Below, piece by piece: positions 7,020 to 15,165 of a stretch of DNA of 44,078 bases (its first letter is position 1; each line of letters begins with the position of its first letter). The notes beneath the pieces were generated by a model. That model had not been told where the DNA came from, did no database searches, and saw only the letters and a program-made list of their open reading frames with translations. The stretch is from an uncultured Lachnospiraceae bacterium (GTDB taxonomy: Bacteria; Bacillota; Clostridia; Lachnospirales; Lachnospiraceae): positions 1-44,078 of the forward strand of contig CAUAFT010000019.1 in NCBI GenBank assembly GCA_958428365.1. The letters are read 5' to 3'. The position numbers and the translations under genes are program-made.

Positions 7020-10000
7020 GTGAAACAAAAATTAAAAAGAATAACAGCAATGATGTTAGCTGTCGTCCTAGCAGTAACAGGGACATTTCTAAATATAAAA
7101 TATACAGCAAAAGCGGATGGAGGTCTGGAAAGACTTGGAAGTGTCACTTATGGTAGTTCCACGGTAGGAAATTTTAGGGTAAATGGACAGCTTGCTTTTT
7201 GTATTGAGCATGAAAAAACAACCCCTCCTACGGGAACGTCATTCCATGATGAAATTTACAATAATTCAGAAATATTAAAAGTGTTGTACTATGGATACGG
7301 AGGAGCGGAACAGTGGGGAGGATTTGAGAGTGAGGAACACGGCATCGTGGCAACTTCCCTGACTCTGTCCCACTATTATGCAGGGACAGCGGTAAAGTCT
7401 GCAAACCAGAGCTTTTATGACTTCCTGCAGACAGTACCAGCCGCACCGGACAACAACATCTCCATCTCAAAATCCAGCCTGGAATCCTATGTAGAGGGTG
7501 GAGTCCAGAGGACAGAAAACATCACTTTGAATGGGGACTATCGGAACACGGTCACTTTCCCGTTACCTTCTGGTGTGACTTTGCATAACGTAAGCGCAAA
7601 GACAACAGGCACCGGGAACGTAACAGTCAGCGGGGGGCAGACCTTCTATTTATCCGCCCCATTATCTTTGAACACGACATGGAGAAGCGGGACGTTAACA
7701 GGGAGCCTTCCGTTATACCAGCCTGTTATCTCTATAACAGAAGGGGAGGTACAGAATTTAGGAAGACTTAGTGTGACATCAGACCCGACGAATACTATCT
7801 CCCTTACCGTCAAATTCGAAGCCCTCGGCAAAGGAAAACTCCAAAAAGTCGACGCCGGCACAGATGAACCCGTAGCAGGCGTACAGCTCGGCATCTACAC
7901 CGACAAAGCCTGTACCGACCGTGTAGAAAGGCTGACAACCGACAGCAAAGGAACCGCCACAAGTTCCGATATGGAGCCGGGCACCTATTACGTCAAAGAA
8001 ATCAAAGCAGCGGACGGGTATGTGTTAAGCGATAAAGTCCATACCTTAAAGATCCAGGCAGGAAAGACCACCACCCTGGAAATCTCCAACAAGGAGCAGC
8101 TGGGAAACCTTACCGTCATCAAAAAAGGGGAAGTCCTGACCGGATGGAACAGCGGGAACTTCACCTATGAGACCAGGCAGCTTCCGGGGGCATCCTTCAA
8201 GATCACGGCAGGGAAGGACATCTACCGTGCGGACGGAACCAAAGTCTATGACAAAGGCGATACCGTCAAAGCAAAGGTCACCACCGGGACGGACGGTTCC
8301 GTAACCGTCAAAAACCTCCACCTCGGCACCTACACCGTCACTGAGACAAAGACCATCGACGGCTATGCCATCAACACCGCCCCGAAGACTGTCACCCTCT
8401 CCTACGGAGGACAGACCGTGGAGATCGTGGAAGAATCCGCTTCCATCACCAACACCAGGCAGACCGCTTCCGTAAAAGTCGTGAAAAAAGACTCCAAGAC
8501 AAAAAACGTCCTAGCCGGAGGGCAGTACACCCTTTACGCCGGGAACGACATCAAAAACCATGACGGGACCGTCATCGTAAAAAAGGATACCGCCTTAGAG
8601 ACCGCCACCACCGGAACCGACGGAACAGCATCCTATACCGTCAGCCTGCCCATAGGGAATACCTACTACATCAAAGAGACGAAAGCGCCTTACGGATACA
8701 TCCGCAACACCACAGACACCTATACCTTCACCTTTCACGACCTTGCCGATACCGAAGAAACGGCAGAGTTCTCCCATACCTTCGAGAATAACTTCACAAC
8801 GGCAGAGCTGAACCTCGTAAAAGCTGACCGGGAAACCGGAAAAAGCGTACCACAGGGAGACGCCACCTTACAGGGCGCCGTCTACGGGCTTTATGCAAAA
8901 GAGGACATCACCCATCCAGACGGGAAGACCGGGGTACTGTACAAAAAAGACGCCCTGGTTACAAGGCTCACCACAGACAAAGACGCAAAAGCAAAAATTG
9001 ACAAGTTATATTTAGGGGAATACTACTTAAAGGAGATCACACCGCCTGTTGGATACGTCCTGGACGAAACCGTCTACAACGTATCCTGTACCTACGAAGG
9101 TGACCTCACCCCGGTCGTAAAAAGAACCGCCACCGTCACCGAACAGGTCAAAAAACAGCCGTTCTGCCTCATCAAGGTATCCGACAACGGGCTTGTCACA
9201 GAGCTTCCAAACCTGGAAGGGGCAGGCTTCACCGCCTATTTAAAATCTGCCTTAAAATACGATAAAAACGGGGTGCCGGACTATGAGAACTCCACCCCTG
9301 CGGCATTAGGGGAAAACGGGGAAACCACCATCTACAGTGATAAAAAAGGCTACTTGGAATCCATCCCCCTGCCGTATGGAACCTATGTGGTGATAGAATC
9401 CGTCGTACCCCACAACATGACCCCCGTCAGCCCCTTTGAGGTAAAGATCACAGAACACAAGCCGGACACCCCACAGACCTGGAGGGTCTTCTCCGACAAG
9501 GAATTTACCGCAAAACTCAAGATCGTAAAGCAGGACGAAGAGACCGGGAAAGCCATCCTCCTGCCGGAGACCGAATTTAAGATCTATGACCTGGACAACC
9601 AGTCCTACGTCGTACAGTACACCACCTATCCGAGCAAAGTAAGGCATGAAACCTTCAAAACCGATAAAAGCGGGACCCTCACCCTACCGGAAAGGCTCCC
9701 GGCTGGGAACTACCGCATCGAGGAAGTAAACGCCCCGGAGGGCTACCTGATCGATGGGGAAGGGATCTGTTTCTCCATAGATACGGATACCGCATACGAA
9801 GTAGATGAAGACACGGACGACGTCATCATCACCGCAGGCTACCCGGACACGCCCGTCAAAGGCGAATTGATCATCGAGAAGAAAGGAGAAGTCTTAAAAG
9901 ACCATTTCGGAAGCATCTATGCAGGGACCCAGGACAAAGACTTCCGTTACGGGAAAACAGGGCTTGCCGGGGCGGAATTTGAACTCTATGCGGCAGAAGA

Positions 10001-11573
10001 CATCTACACCCCGGACCACCAGACCGACGAAGACGGGAACCGCATAAAACTCTACAGCAAAGGAGACCTGGTAAATACCGCCATCACGGATGAAGAGGGA
10101 AAAGCCGTCCTGACAGACCTCCCCCTCGGCGCCTACCGTATTGTAGAAACCAAAGCGCCATACGGACACATCTTAAACAAAGAAGAACAGACCGTGACCT
10201 TCGCCTATGTGGACGCCTATACCCCGGTCGTCAAAGAGACCGTCACCTTCATCAATGAAAGGCAGAAAGTCTCCCTGTCTGTAAAGAAAACTGATGCAGA
10301 GACAGGAAAGGCAGTGGAAGGGGCGGAATTTTCCCTCTATGCCGGGGAAGACATCCAAAACAGCAAAGGGGAAACCATCGTCACCAAAGGCACCCTCTTA
10401 GCAACCGCCATAACAGACAGGGACGGAACCGCCGTCTTTGACAAAGACCTTCCATTCGGCATTTATTATGCAAAAGAAACCAAAACCCCGGAGGGCTACG
10501 TCTCCACAGACCAGGTCATCGAATATGGACCATCCTACCAGGGACAGGACGTAAAGACCGTAAACATTGAGACAGAGTTTGAGAACACCCCGACCACCGT
10601 CGAAGTCACCAAGACCGACCTCACCGGGGAGCAGGAGCTGGACGGGGCAAAACTCACCGTCACAGATCTTCTTGGAAACGTCATCGACACCTGGGTCAGT
10701 GAAGCAGGAAAGACACATACCATCAAAAACCTCACTGCCGGAAAGACCTATATCCTGAAAGAAGAGATTCCGCCAAAAGGCTATGCCACGGCAGAATCCA
10801 TCGACTTCACCATAAAAGACACCGGAGAGATTCAGAAGATCACCATGAAAGACGCACCAATCACCGTGGAGATCACCAAGACCGACCTCACGGGAAAAGA
10901 AGAGCTGGAGGGAGCGAAGCTGACCCTGACAGATAAGAACGGAAAGACCGTCGACACCTGGAAGAGCGAAGCAGGGAAGGCACACGTCATGAAGAACCTG
11001 AAAGCCGGGGAAACCTACACCTTAACCGAAAAGACCGCGCCAAAAGGCTACACGTTCTCGGAATCCGTGAAATTCAAAGTCAAGGATACCGGGGAAGTCC
11101 AGAAAGTCACCATGAAGGACCAGTACACCAAAGGAAAAATAGAGATCCAGAAGACCGACGCCAAGACCGGGAAGCCGTTAGCCGGGGTGAAATTTGAGCT
11201 GCGGGATGGGGGAGGGAAAGTCTTAGAGACCCTCATTACGGATAAAGACGGAAAAGCAGAATCCAAAGAATACCCGATCGGAACCTATAAAAACGGCAGT
11301 TTCCAAAAGGCGATCACCTATACCGTCGTGGAGACGGAGACCTTAGAGGGCTACATCTTAGATGGAAGGGAACAGAAAGTGACCTTCCACTGGAAAGACG
11401 GAAAAGAAGAAGTCATCAAGGTATCTTTAGGGTTCACCAATGAACCTACAGAACCGAAGCTCCCGCAGACCGGGGAATTTCCATACTGGATACTTCCTAC
11501 AGGAGCCGGGGCATTACTCATCGGTACATCCTTCCTTGGATGGAAGCACAGCCGGAAAAAGAAGGATGAATAG
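7020..11573 (+). CDS. giant LPXTG-anchored Cna-B repeat adhesin
   Basis: This 1517-residue protein has a signal peptide (cleavage likely after AKA at about 30-32) and an N-terminal module like the thioester domains of Gram-positive adhesins: Cys61 in FCIEHEK, with Gln98 of EQWGGF as a possible partner. About 11 Cna-B/SpaA-type repeats start near residues 274, 363, 483, 597, 714, 832, 949, 1085, 1194, 1282 and 1374 (typical opening IEIQKTDAKTGKPLAG). The sorting signal LPQTGE (1481-1486) is followed by a hydrophobic stretch and KHSRKKKDE. The start is the GTG at 7020 after AAAGGAG; frames upstream run through the terminator. No sortase is in the window, so a host sortase must anchor it. Lysine-asparagine isopeptide bonds are expected for this family. 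Confidence 0.9.
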   Translation: MKQKLKRITAMMLAVVLAVTGTFLNIKYTAKADGGLERLGSVTYGSSTVGNFRVNGQLAFCIEHEKTTPPTGTSFHDEIYNNSEILKVLYYGYGGAEQWGGFESEEHGIVATSLTLSHYYAGTAVKSANQSFYDFLQTVPAAPDNNISISKSSLESYVEGGVQRTENITLNGDYRNTVTFPLPSGVTLHNVSAKTTGTGNVTVSGGQTFYLSAPLSLNTTWRSGTLTGSLPLYQPVISITEGEVQNLGRLSVTSDPTNTISLTVKFEALGKGKLQKVDAGTDEPVAGVQLGIYTDKACTDRVERLTTDSKGTATSSDMEPGTYYVKEIKAADGYVLSDKVHTLKIQAGKTTTLEISNKEQLGNLTVIKKGEVLTGWNSGNFTYETRQLPGASFKITAGKDIYRADGTKVYDKGDTVKAKVTTGTDGSVTVKNLHLGTYTVTETKTIDGYAINTAPKTVTLSYGGQTVEIVEESASITNTRQTASVKVVKKDSKTKNVLAGGQYTLYAGNDIKNHDGTVIVKKDTALETATTGTDGTASYTVSLPIGNTYYIKETKAPYGYIRNTTDTYTFTFHDLADTEETAEFSHTFENNFTTAELNLVKADRETGKSVPQGDATLQGAVYGLYAKEDITHPDGKTGVLYKKDALVTRLTTDKDAKAKIDKLYLGEYYLKEITPPVGYVLDETVYNVSCTYEGDLTPVVKRTATVTEQVKKQPFCLIKVSDNGLVTELPNLEGAGFTAYLKSALKYDKNGVPDYENSTPAALGENGETTIYSDKKGYLESIPLPYGTYVVIESVVPHNMTPVSPFEVKITEHKPDTPQTWRVFSDKEFTAKLKIVKQDEETGKAILLPETEFKIYDLDNQSYVVQYTTYPSKVRHETFKTDKSGTLTLPERLPAGNYRIEEVNAPEGYLIDGEGICFSIDTDTAYEVDEDTDDVIITAGYPDTPVKGELIIEKKGEVLKDHFGSIYAGTQDKDFRYGKTGLAGAEFELYAAEDIYTPDHQTDEDGNRIKLYSKGDLVNTAITDEEGKAVLTDLPLGAYRIVETKAPYGHILNKEEQTVTFAYVDAYTPVVKETVTFINERQKVSLSVKKTDAETGKAVEGAEFSLYAGEDIQNSKGETIVTKGTLLATAITDRDGTAVFDKDLPFGIYYAKETKTPEGYVSTDQVIEYGPSYQGQDVKTVNIETEFENTPTTVEVTKTDLTGEQELDGAKLTVTDLLGNVIDTWVSEAGKTHTIKNLTAGKTYILKEEIPPKGYATAESIDFTIKDTGEIQKITMKDAPITVEITKTDLTGKEELEGAKLTLTDKNGKTVDTWKSEAGKAHVMKNLKAGETYTLTEKTAPKGYTFSESVKFKVKDTGEVQKVTMKDQYTKGKIEIQKTDAKTGKPLAGVKFELRDGGGKVLETLITDKDGKAESKEYPIGTYKNGSFQKAITYTVVETETLEGYILDGREQKVTFHWKDGKEEVIKVSLGFTNEPTEPKLPQTGEFPYWILPTGAGALLIGTSFLGWKHSRKKKDE

Positions 11574-11576
11574 GGC

Positions 11577-11774
11577 ATGAAGAGGAAAAACAGAAAATGG
11601 AATATCGCAAGGGTCTTACTGCTGACACTTTTCTTAGGGGGAATCGTCTTACTGATGGTTCCCCCGGTCACGTTATACAAAGGGGAATGGGAAAACAGGG
11701 AACTCATAGAGGATGTGAAAGAGCCATCCGCAGAGGAAGGAGAAAAGATAACATATGGATATACGGATTTTTAA
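11577..11774 (+). CDS. small single-pass membrane protein
   Basis: A 65-residue protein starting three bases after the adhesin stop. A basic N-terminus (MKRKNRKWNIAR) is followed by one transmembrane helix (about 12-32, LLLTLFLGGIVLLMVPPV) and an acidic outer tail ending GYTDF. I do not recognise the family. Its tight coupling to the adhesin suggests a role in adhesin export or anchoring, or a short accessory membrane protein; this is inference from position only. No strong ribosome site precedes it, which fits translational coupling. Confidence 0.55.
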   Translation: MKRKNRKWNIARVLLLTLFLGGIVLLMVPPVTLYKGEWENRELIEDVKEPSAEEGEKITYGYTDF

Positions 11775-11821
11775 ATTATGATGGATATAAGAGATGGGAG
11801 TTATCCATAAATCCACACTTA

Positions 11822-11945
11822 AAACTGGGACAGCCTGCGCACCGGAGGTCGTCCGGTGCGGGCGGTGGCGAAGCCATCGACCGCCCGTGCCGGACTTTTG
11901 ACCGAAGGGCGCACGGCTTTAGCCCCCAGTATCTAACAGGGGGGT
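11822..11945 (+). other. oriT region (MobT/ICEBs1 type)
   Basis: The gap before mobT holds GC-rich hairpins GCACCGGA/TCCGGTGC (11839-11859) and CGGGCGGT/ACCGCCCG (11859-11887). After them comes CCCCC (11923-11927), then AGTATCTAACA, then GGGGGGT (11939-11945). The CTAACAGGGGGGT core with a flanking C-run is the nic region of ICEBs1- and Tn916-type origins as I know them. Position directly upstream of the relaxase is as expected. From 11946 to 12080 there are further short palindromes, such as GAACCTAGTTC and AAAAAGT-ACA-ACTTTTT, and the mobT ribosome site, but no gene. Confidence 0.75.
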
Positions 11946-12080
11946 ACAAATAGAACCTAGAACCTAGTTCCTAAAAATAAAAACCCTGGAAACATCAGTG
12001 TTTGAGAGATTAGAGGTTAACATAACGCCAAACAAAAACGTCAAAAAGTACAACTTTTTTCTGAACAGGAGGCAGAAATA

Positions 12081-13304
12081 ATGAAATTTGAAGAGGAATT
12101 ATACAATCTGGAGGAAGAACGCTACCATGAACTGGTGGATGAACTTGTAGAATGGAGAAAAGGGGAAAACATCTCACAGAAATACTTAGCAGAACGCGCC
12201 GGAATTGAAAAAACCTACTTGAGCAAAATCGAGAATCATAAAAAACGTGCGACCGACCGCCTGCTCCAAAGGTTAATGAACGTCCTCCGCATGGAGACTA
12301 CAGAAGAGGAACCCATAGACATCATTATTGATTACTGCCGGGTGCGGATCCCGACCATGGACATAGGGTTAGTCTTGGAAAAACTCTTCCATATCGAGAC
12401 AGACTATTTCCTGCATGAAGACCATGCCTTTTACGGCTATAAGGAACAGTATATCTTAGGGGACATCTCCGTCATGACCTCGCCGGAGGAAAAGAACGGG
12501 ATCCTGATAGAATTGAAGGGCAGGGGATGCCGACAGATAGAAATGTATTTACAGGCACAAAAAAGGGAATGGACGGACTTCTTCCATGACATACAAAACA
12601 TGGGAGGAATCTTCAAACGTATCGACATTGCCATCAATGACAGGTTCGGGATCTTAGACGTAGGGAGGCTAAAGGAAAAATGCAAGAAGGGGGAATGCAC
12701 TTCCTATTTCCGTGGGATTGGAACGAATGAAGAAGGAAGGTTCCATAAACAGCGTGAGGACAACCGGATGGAAATGGGGGAAACCCTGTACATTGGATCT
12801 AAAAAAAGTGAAATCTACTTCTGCATTTATGAAAAGGATTATGAACAGTACATCAGACAAGGGGTCTCCATGGCAGAGGCAGACGTTAAAAACCGGTTTG
12901 AAATACGTTTAAAAAATGACCGGGCAAAATCAGCTATAGAAGATTATCTGGAACACGGGGACATCGGAAAGACCGCTTTTGGGATCATCCACCATTATAT
13001 CCGGTTCTTGGAACCCGGAAAGGGTACAAAACAGAACTGGAAGCTGGATGGGGACTGGCAGTTATTCATTGGGCTGGAGCAGCGGAAAATAAAACTGACC
13101 ATGAAGCCGGAGCCTTACACCATCGAAAAGACCTACAACTGGATCAATAAGCAGGTCATGCCGAGTCTTAAGATGTTAGAAGAACTGGACAAAGTAAAAG
13201 GGACCACGGTACTACAGGACATGATGGACCACACGGAGCTGACGGAAAAGCAGAAAAAAATCATAGAGCAGGAAACAAGACCGATAGAAGATGTCATCCT
13301 GTAA
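12081..13304 (+). CDS. mobT: MobT-family relaxase (HTH plus Rep_trans domain)
   Basis: A 407-residue protein with an N-terminal XRE helix-turn-helix (about 17-65: SQKYLAERAGIEKTYLSKIE) and a replication-initiation-factor (Rep_trans) domain (about 90-330), with the expected IDIAINDRFG stretch. This is the architecture of Tn916 Orf20 and ICEBs1 NicK, relaxases related to rolling-circle Rep proteins. They nick oriT through a catalytic tyrosine and start both transfer and rolling-circle replication of the excised circle. GGAGG lies 8-9 bases upstream of the ATG, and the matching oriT is about 140 bases upstream. Xis follows after 49 bases. Confidence 0.88.
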   Translation: MKFEEELYNLEEERYHELVDELVEWRKGENISQKYLAERAGIEKTYLSKIENHKKRATDRLLQRLMNVLRMETTEEEPIDIIIDYCRVRIPTMDIGLVLEKLFHIETDYFLHEDHAFYGYKEQYILGDISVMTSPEEKNGILIELKGRGCRQIEMYLQAQKREWTDFFHDIQNMGGIFKRIDIAINDRFGILDVGRLKEKCKKGECTSYFRGIGTNEEGRFHKQREDNRMEMGETLYIGSKKSEIYFCIYEKDYEQYIRQGVSMAEADVKNRFEIRLKNDRAKSAIEDYLEHGDIGKTAFGIIHHYIRFLEPGKGTKQNWKLDGDWQLFIGLEQRKIKLTMKPEPYTIEKTYNWINKQVMPSLKMLEELDKVKGTTVLQDMMDHTELTEKQKKIIEQETRPIEDVIL

Positions 13305-13353
13305 AGGGGCTGCGGCATCGCGACAGGAAAATAAAAAGGAAAGAAGGAATTAC

Positions 13354-13554
13354 ATGACAAAATATGAAGTCCCAATCTGGGAGAAAATAACGTTAAATGT
13401 TGAGGAAGCATCCGCTTATTCCCACATAGGAGTGAACAAAATAAGGAGCATGATGAATGACCCGATGTGCCCTTTCGTAGTTTTTGTGGGAACAAGAAGA
13501 TTAATTAAGCGGAAAGAGTTTGAAAAGTACATACAGAGTCATAAATATGTGTGA
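13354..13554 (+). CDS. xis: excisionase, Tn916 Xis family
   Basis: A 66-residue protein, the size of Tn916 Xis. It contains the winged-helix excisionase pattern (LNVEEASAYSHIGVNKIRSM, later FVGTRRLIKRKEFEKYI). The ATG at 13354 follows GAAGGA; an in-frame ATG at 13291 overlaps the relaxase end and adds residues unlike the family. Xis bends DNA at the element ends and biases the integrase toward excision. The gene sits between mobT and int, as in other Tn916-like modules. Confidence 0.88.
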   Translation: MTKYEVPIWEKITLNVEEASAYSHIGVNKIRSMMNDPMCPFVVFVGTRRLIKRKEFEKYIQSHKYV

Positions 13555-13647
13555 TTTCTAGAAAGTAATATTGAGAAAAGGGTTTTGGTGTGATAAGATG
13601 AGCGTATCGCATTAAGGCTCTTTTTCTCTGAGAAAGGAGCAGAATAT

Positions 13648-14868
13648 ATGGCAAGGAAAGACAGCAGGGGAAGAAACTTGCATCCGGGAGAAAGTCAAAG
13701 AAAGGATGGGATGTATCAGTATAGATATGTAGACTTTTGCAATAAACGAAAAATAGTGTATAGTTGGCGGTTGGTGCGTTCAGATAAAACACCGCAGGGA
13801 AAAAAGCCGGATATTTCGTTAAGGGAAAAAGAAGCCAAGATACAAGAGATGTTAGCAGATCGACTTCGTTATAAAGGAAAAGAAATTACCCTGAATGAAA
13901 TGTTTGATGAATACCTTGTGAGAAAAAAGAAAAAAGGAAAACCTCTTACGGAAAAAACAAAATCAAATTATAAAGGTATGTGGGATAGCCATATTCGGGA
14001 CAGTGTTCTAGGCAATACAAAGTTAGCGGAGATCTCAAAATCGGACATCGTGAATACATATTTGGAACTGTCAGATAAGGAGTTGTCTTATGGCACAATA
14101 TGTTTTTTTCATAAAGTGATGACTGCCGTATTCAATATGGCGTTGGATGATGACTTGATACGGAAAAGACCAACAGACCGGGTCTTGGATGAAATCGGTG
14201 GCGAACAGAAAAGGAGAGAAGCATTAACTGTCGACCAACAAAAAGAATTGCTTGCTTATGCAAAAACGCATGATCGGGATATGTACAGGAAAATAAGATT
14301 CTTAATAGATTCGATGTGTCGTATCAGTGAGTTTGCAGGTCTGACATGGGAAGATGTTGATATGAAAAATCGTATCATCCATATCGACCATCAAATGCAG
14401 TATTTAAAATTTCCAGGCGATAAAAAATATATGTATCACATCACACCAACAAAGTCCAGACGGAGCCGGGACATTCCCATGACAGATGAAGTTTACGGTG
14501 TCCTAAAAGAATTAAAGAAGTATTATTTTATTCTCCGCAAAGATTATATGGTAGATAACAAGACCGATTTTCTGTTTTATACTAAGTCGGGAAAGTTGAT
14601 TAGCGACAGCAGTTTCATATATGAGTTGGATAAATTCATGAATGGATACAATGCGACTGCGAAGAATAGGATTGAGCGTCTTACACCGCATATCCTAAGA
14701 CATACAGGTTGTACCAGAAACGCAGAGTCTGGAATGGATATAAAAGTTTTGCAGTATATAATGGGACATAGCAATTCAAAAATCACGAATGATGTTTACA
14801 ACCATGTCAATGCAGAGCGTGCCAAAAACGAGCTTTTGCGGGTAAATTCCAAAGAAAATACCGCATAA
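13648..14868 (+). CDS. int: Tn916-type tyrosine integrase
   Basis: A 406-residue integrase with an N-terminal arm-binding domain (about 1-70), a SAM-like core-binding domain (about 75-180) and the catalytic domain. The catalytic residues are all visible: Arg225 (CRISEFAGL), His348 and Arg351 (HILRHTGCT), His374 (IMGHSNSKI) and the nucleophile Tyr384 (VYNHV). The start ATG follows AAAGGAG. The gene is intact and lies at the right edge of the element beside three arm-type repeats. It should carry out integration into, and with Xis excision from, the 45-bp attachment sequence. Confidence 0.93.
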   Translation: MARKDSRGRNLHPGESQRKDGMYQYRYVDFCNKRKIVYSWRLVRSDKTPQGKKPDISLREKEAKIQEMLADRLRYKGKEITLNEMFDEYLVRKKKKGKPLTEKTKSNYKGMWDSHIRDSVLGNTKLAEISKSDIVNTYLELSDKELSYGTICFFHKVMTAVFNMALDDDLIRKRPTDRVLDEIGGEQKRREALTVDQQKELLAYAKTHDRDMYRKIRFLIDSMCRISEFAGLTWEDVDMKNRIIHIDHQMQYLKFPGDKKYMYHITPTKSRRSRDIPMTDEVYGVLKELKKYYFILRKDYMVDNKTDFLFYTKSGKLISDSSFIYELDKFMNGYNATAKNRIERLTPHILRHTGCTRNAESGMDIKVLQYIMGHSNSKITNDVYNHVNAERAKNELLRVNSKENTA

Positions 14869-14870
14869 GG

Positions 14871-14923
14871 TTTACACCATTTTTGACTTTGAAAAGGGTT
14901 GAGTTTACACCAATTTTACACCA
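14871..14923 (+). promoter_or_regulatory. right integrase arm-type sites
   Basis: TTTACACCA occurs three times (14871-14879, 14904-14912, 14915-14923), in the same orientation as the two copies inside the left end. The first starts two bases after the int stop. These are the probable binding sites for the integrase N-terminal domain. Confidence 0.6.
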
Positions 14924-15009
14924 TTTACCCGTGTAAATATAAAGAAATATGTGAAGATATAAAGAAAAGGATTTCTAAGAAATGCCGAAAATAAAGGGTT
15001 TTAAGAGAG

Positions 15010-15054
15010 TATGTGAAGATATAAACAGAACACCTATCTTACAAAAACGTAAGA
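15010..15054 (+). repeat. attR: right 45-bp direct repeat of the IME
   Basis: This copy matches 3237-3281 at 44 of 45 bases. A 19-base part of the left copy occurs a third time at 14945-14963. Similarity to the left flank also continues weakly upstream (about 14985-15009 against 3212-3236). Confidence 0.85.
15039..15052 (+). promoter_or_regulatory. probable Bce-type response-regulator operator
   Basis: TTACA-AAAA-CGTAA is one base away from the TTACA-N4-TGTAA inverted repeat described for BceR-like regulators. It lies about 115 bases upstream of the transporter genes and inside the right attachment repeat. A TATACT (15106-15111) with a poor -35 follows, as expected for an activated promoter. 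Confidence 0.5.
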
Positions 15055-15059
15055 AACAG

Positions 15060-15105
15060 GAGGAAAATGTAAGCGAAAGAAATAGCAGACATTTTCCTCT
15101 TTTGT
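15060..15105 (+). terminator. hairpin with T-run upstream of the BceAB-like genes
   Basis: GAGGAAAATGT (15060-15070) and ACATTTTCCTC (15089-15099) are perfect inverted copies followed by TTTTGTT. In the uninterrupted locus it would end the kinase transcript or attenuate read-through into the transporter genes. Confidence 0.55.
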
Positions 15106-15165
15106 TATACTTATCCCAGCAAAAGCAAGAACAGCCGGCGTTCTTAACATTTTCAGGAGGAAATT

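Larger units (their letters stand above)
3237..15054. mobile_element. integrative mobilizable element with MobT relaxase and surface-protein cargo
   Basis: The region is bounded by 45-bp direct repeats (3237-3281 and 15010-15054, one mismatch). It carries a Tn916-type integrase and Xis at its right end, an ICEBs1/Tn916-type oriT and MobT relaxase, and an ImmR/ImmA-like regulatory pair at its left end. No FtsK/TcpA coupling ATPase, VirB4-like ATPase or other mating-pore gene is present. It is therefore better called an IME, dependent on a helper ICE, than a conjugative transposon. Cargo is two secreted or wall-anchored proteins and small unknown genes. It sits between a Bce-type kinase and its transporter. 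Confidence 0.85.

Noticed and set aside
7198..7340. A definite internal thioester in the adhesin head
   Set aside because: Cys61 in FCIEHEK fits, but the partner glutamine cannot be fixed by eye, so only a thioester-like domain is claimed.
10398..10985. Open frame of 195 codons on the minus strand opposite the adhesin gene
   Set aside because: It arises from the strong codon bias of the Cna-B repeats on the plus strand; composition (FCL/GD-rich) and lack of a ribosome site speak against a gene. The same holds for the other minus-strand frames in 7228-11707.
11597..11953. Open frame of 118 codons overlapping the small membrane protein and oriT
   Set aside because: It runs through the oriT hairpins and has no ribosome site; the 65-residue frame at 11577 is better.
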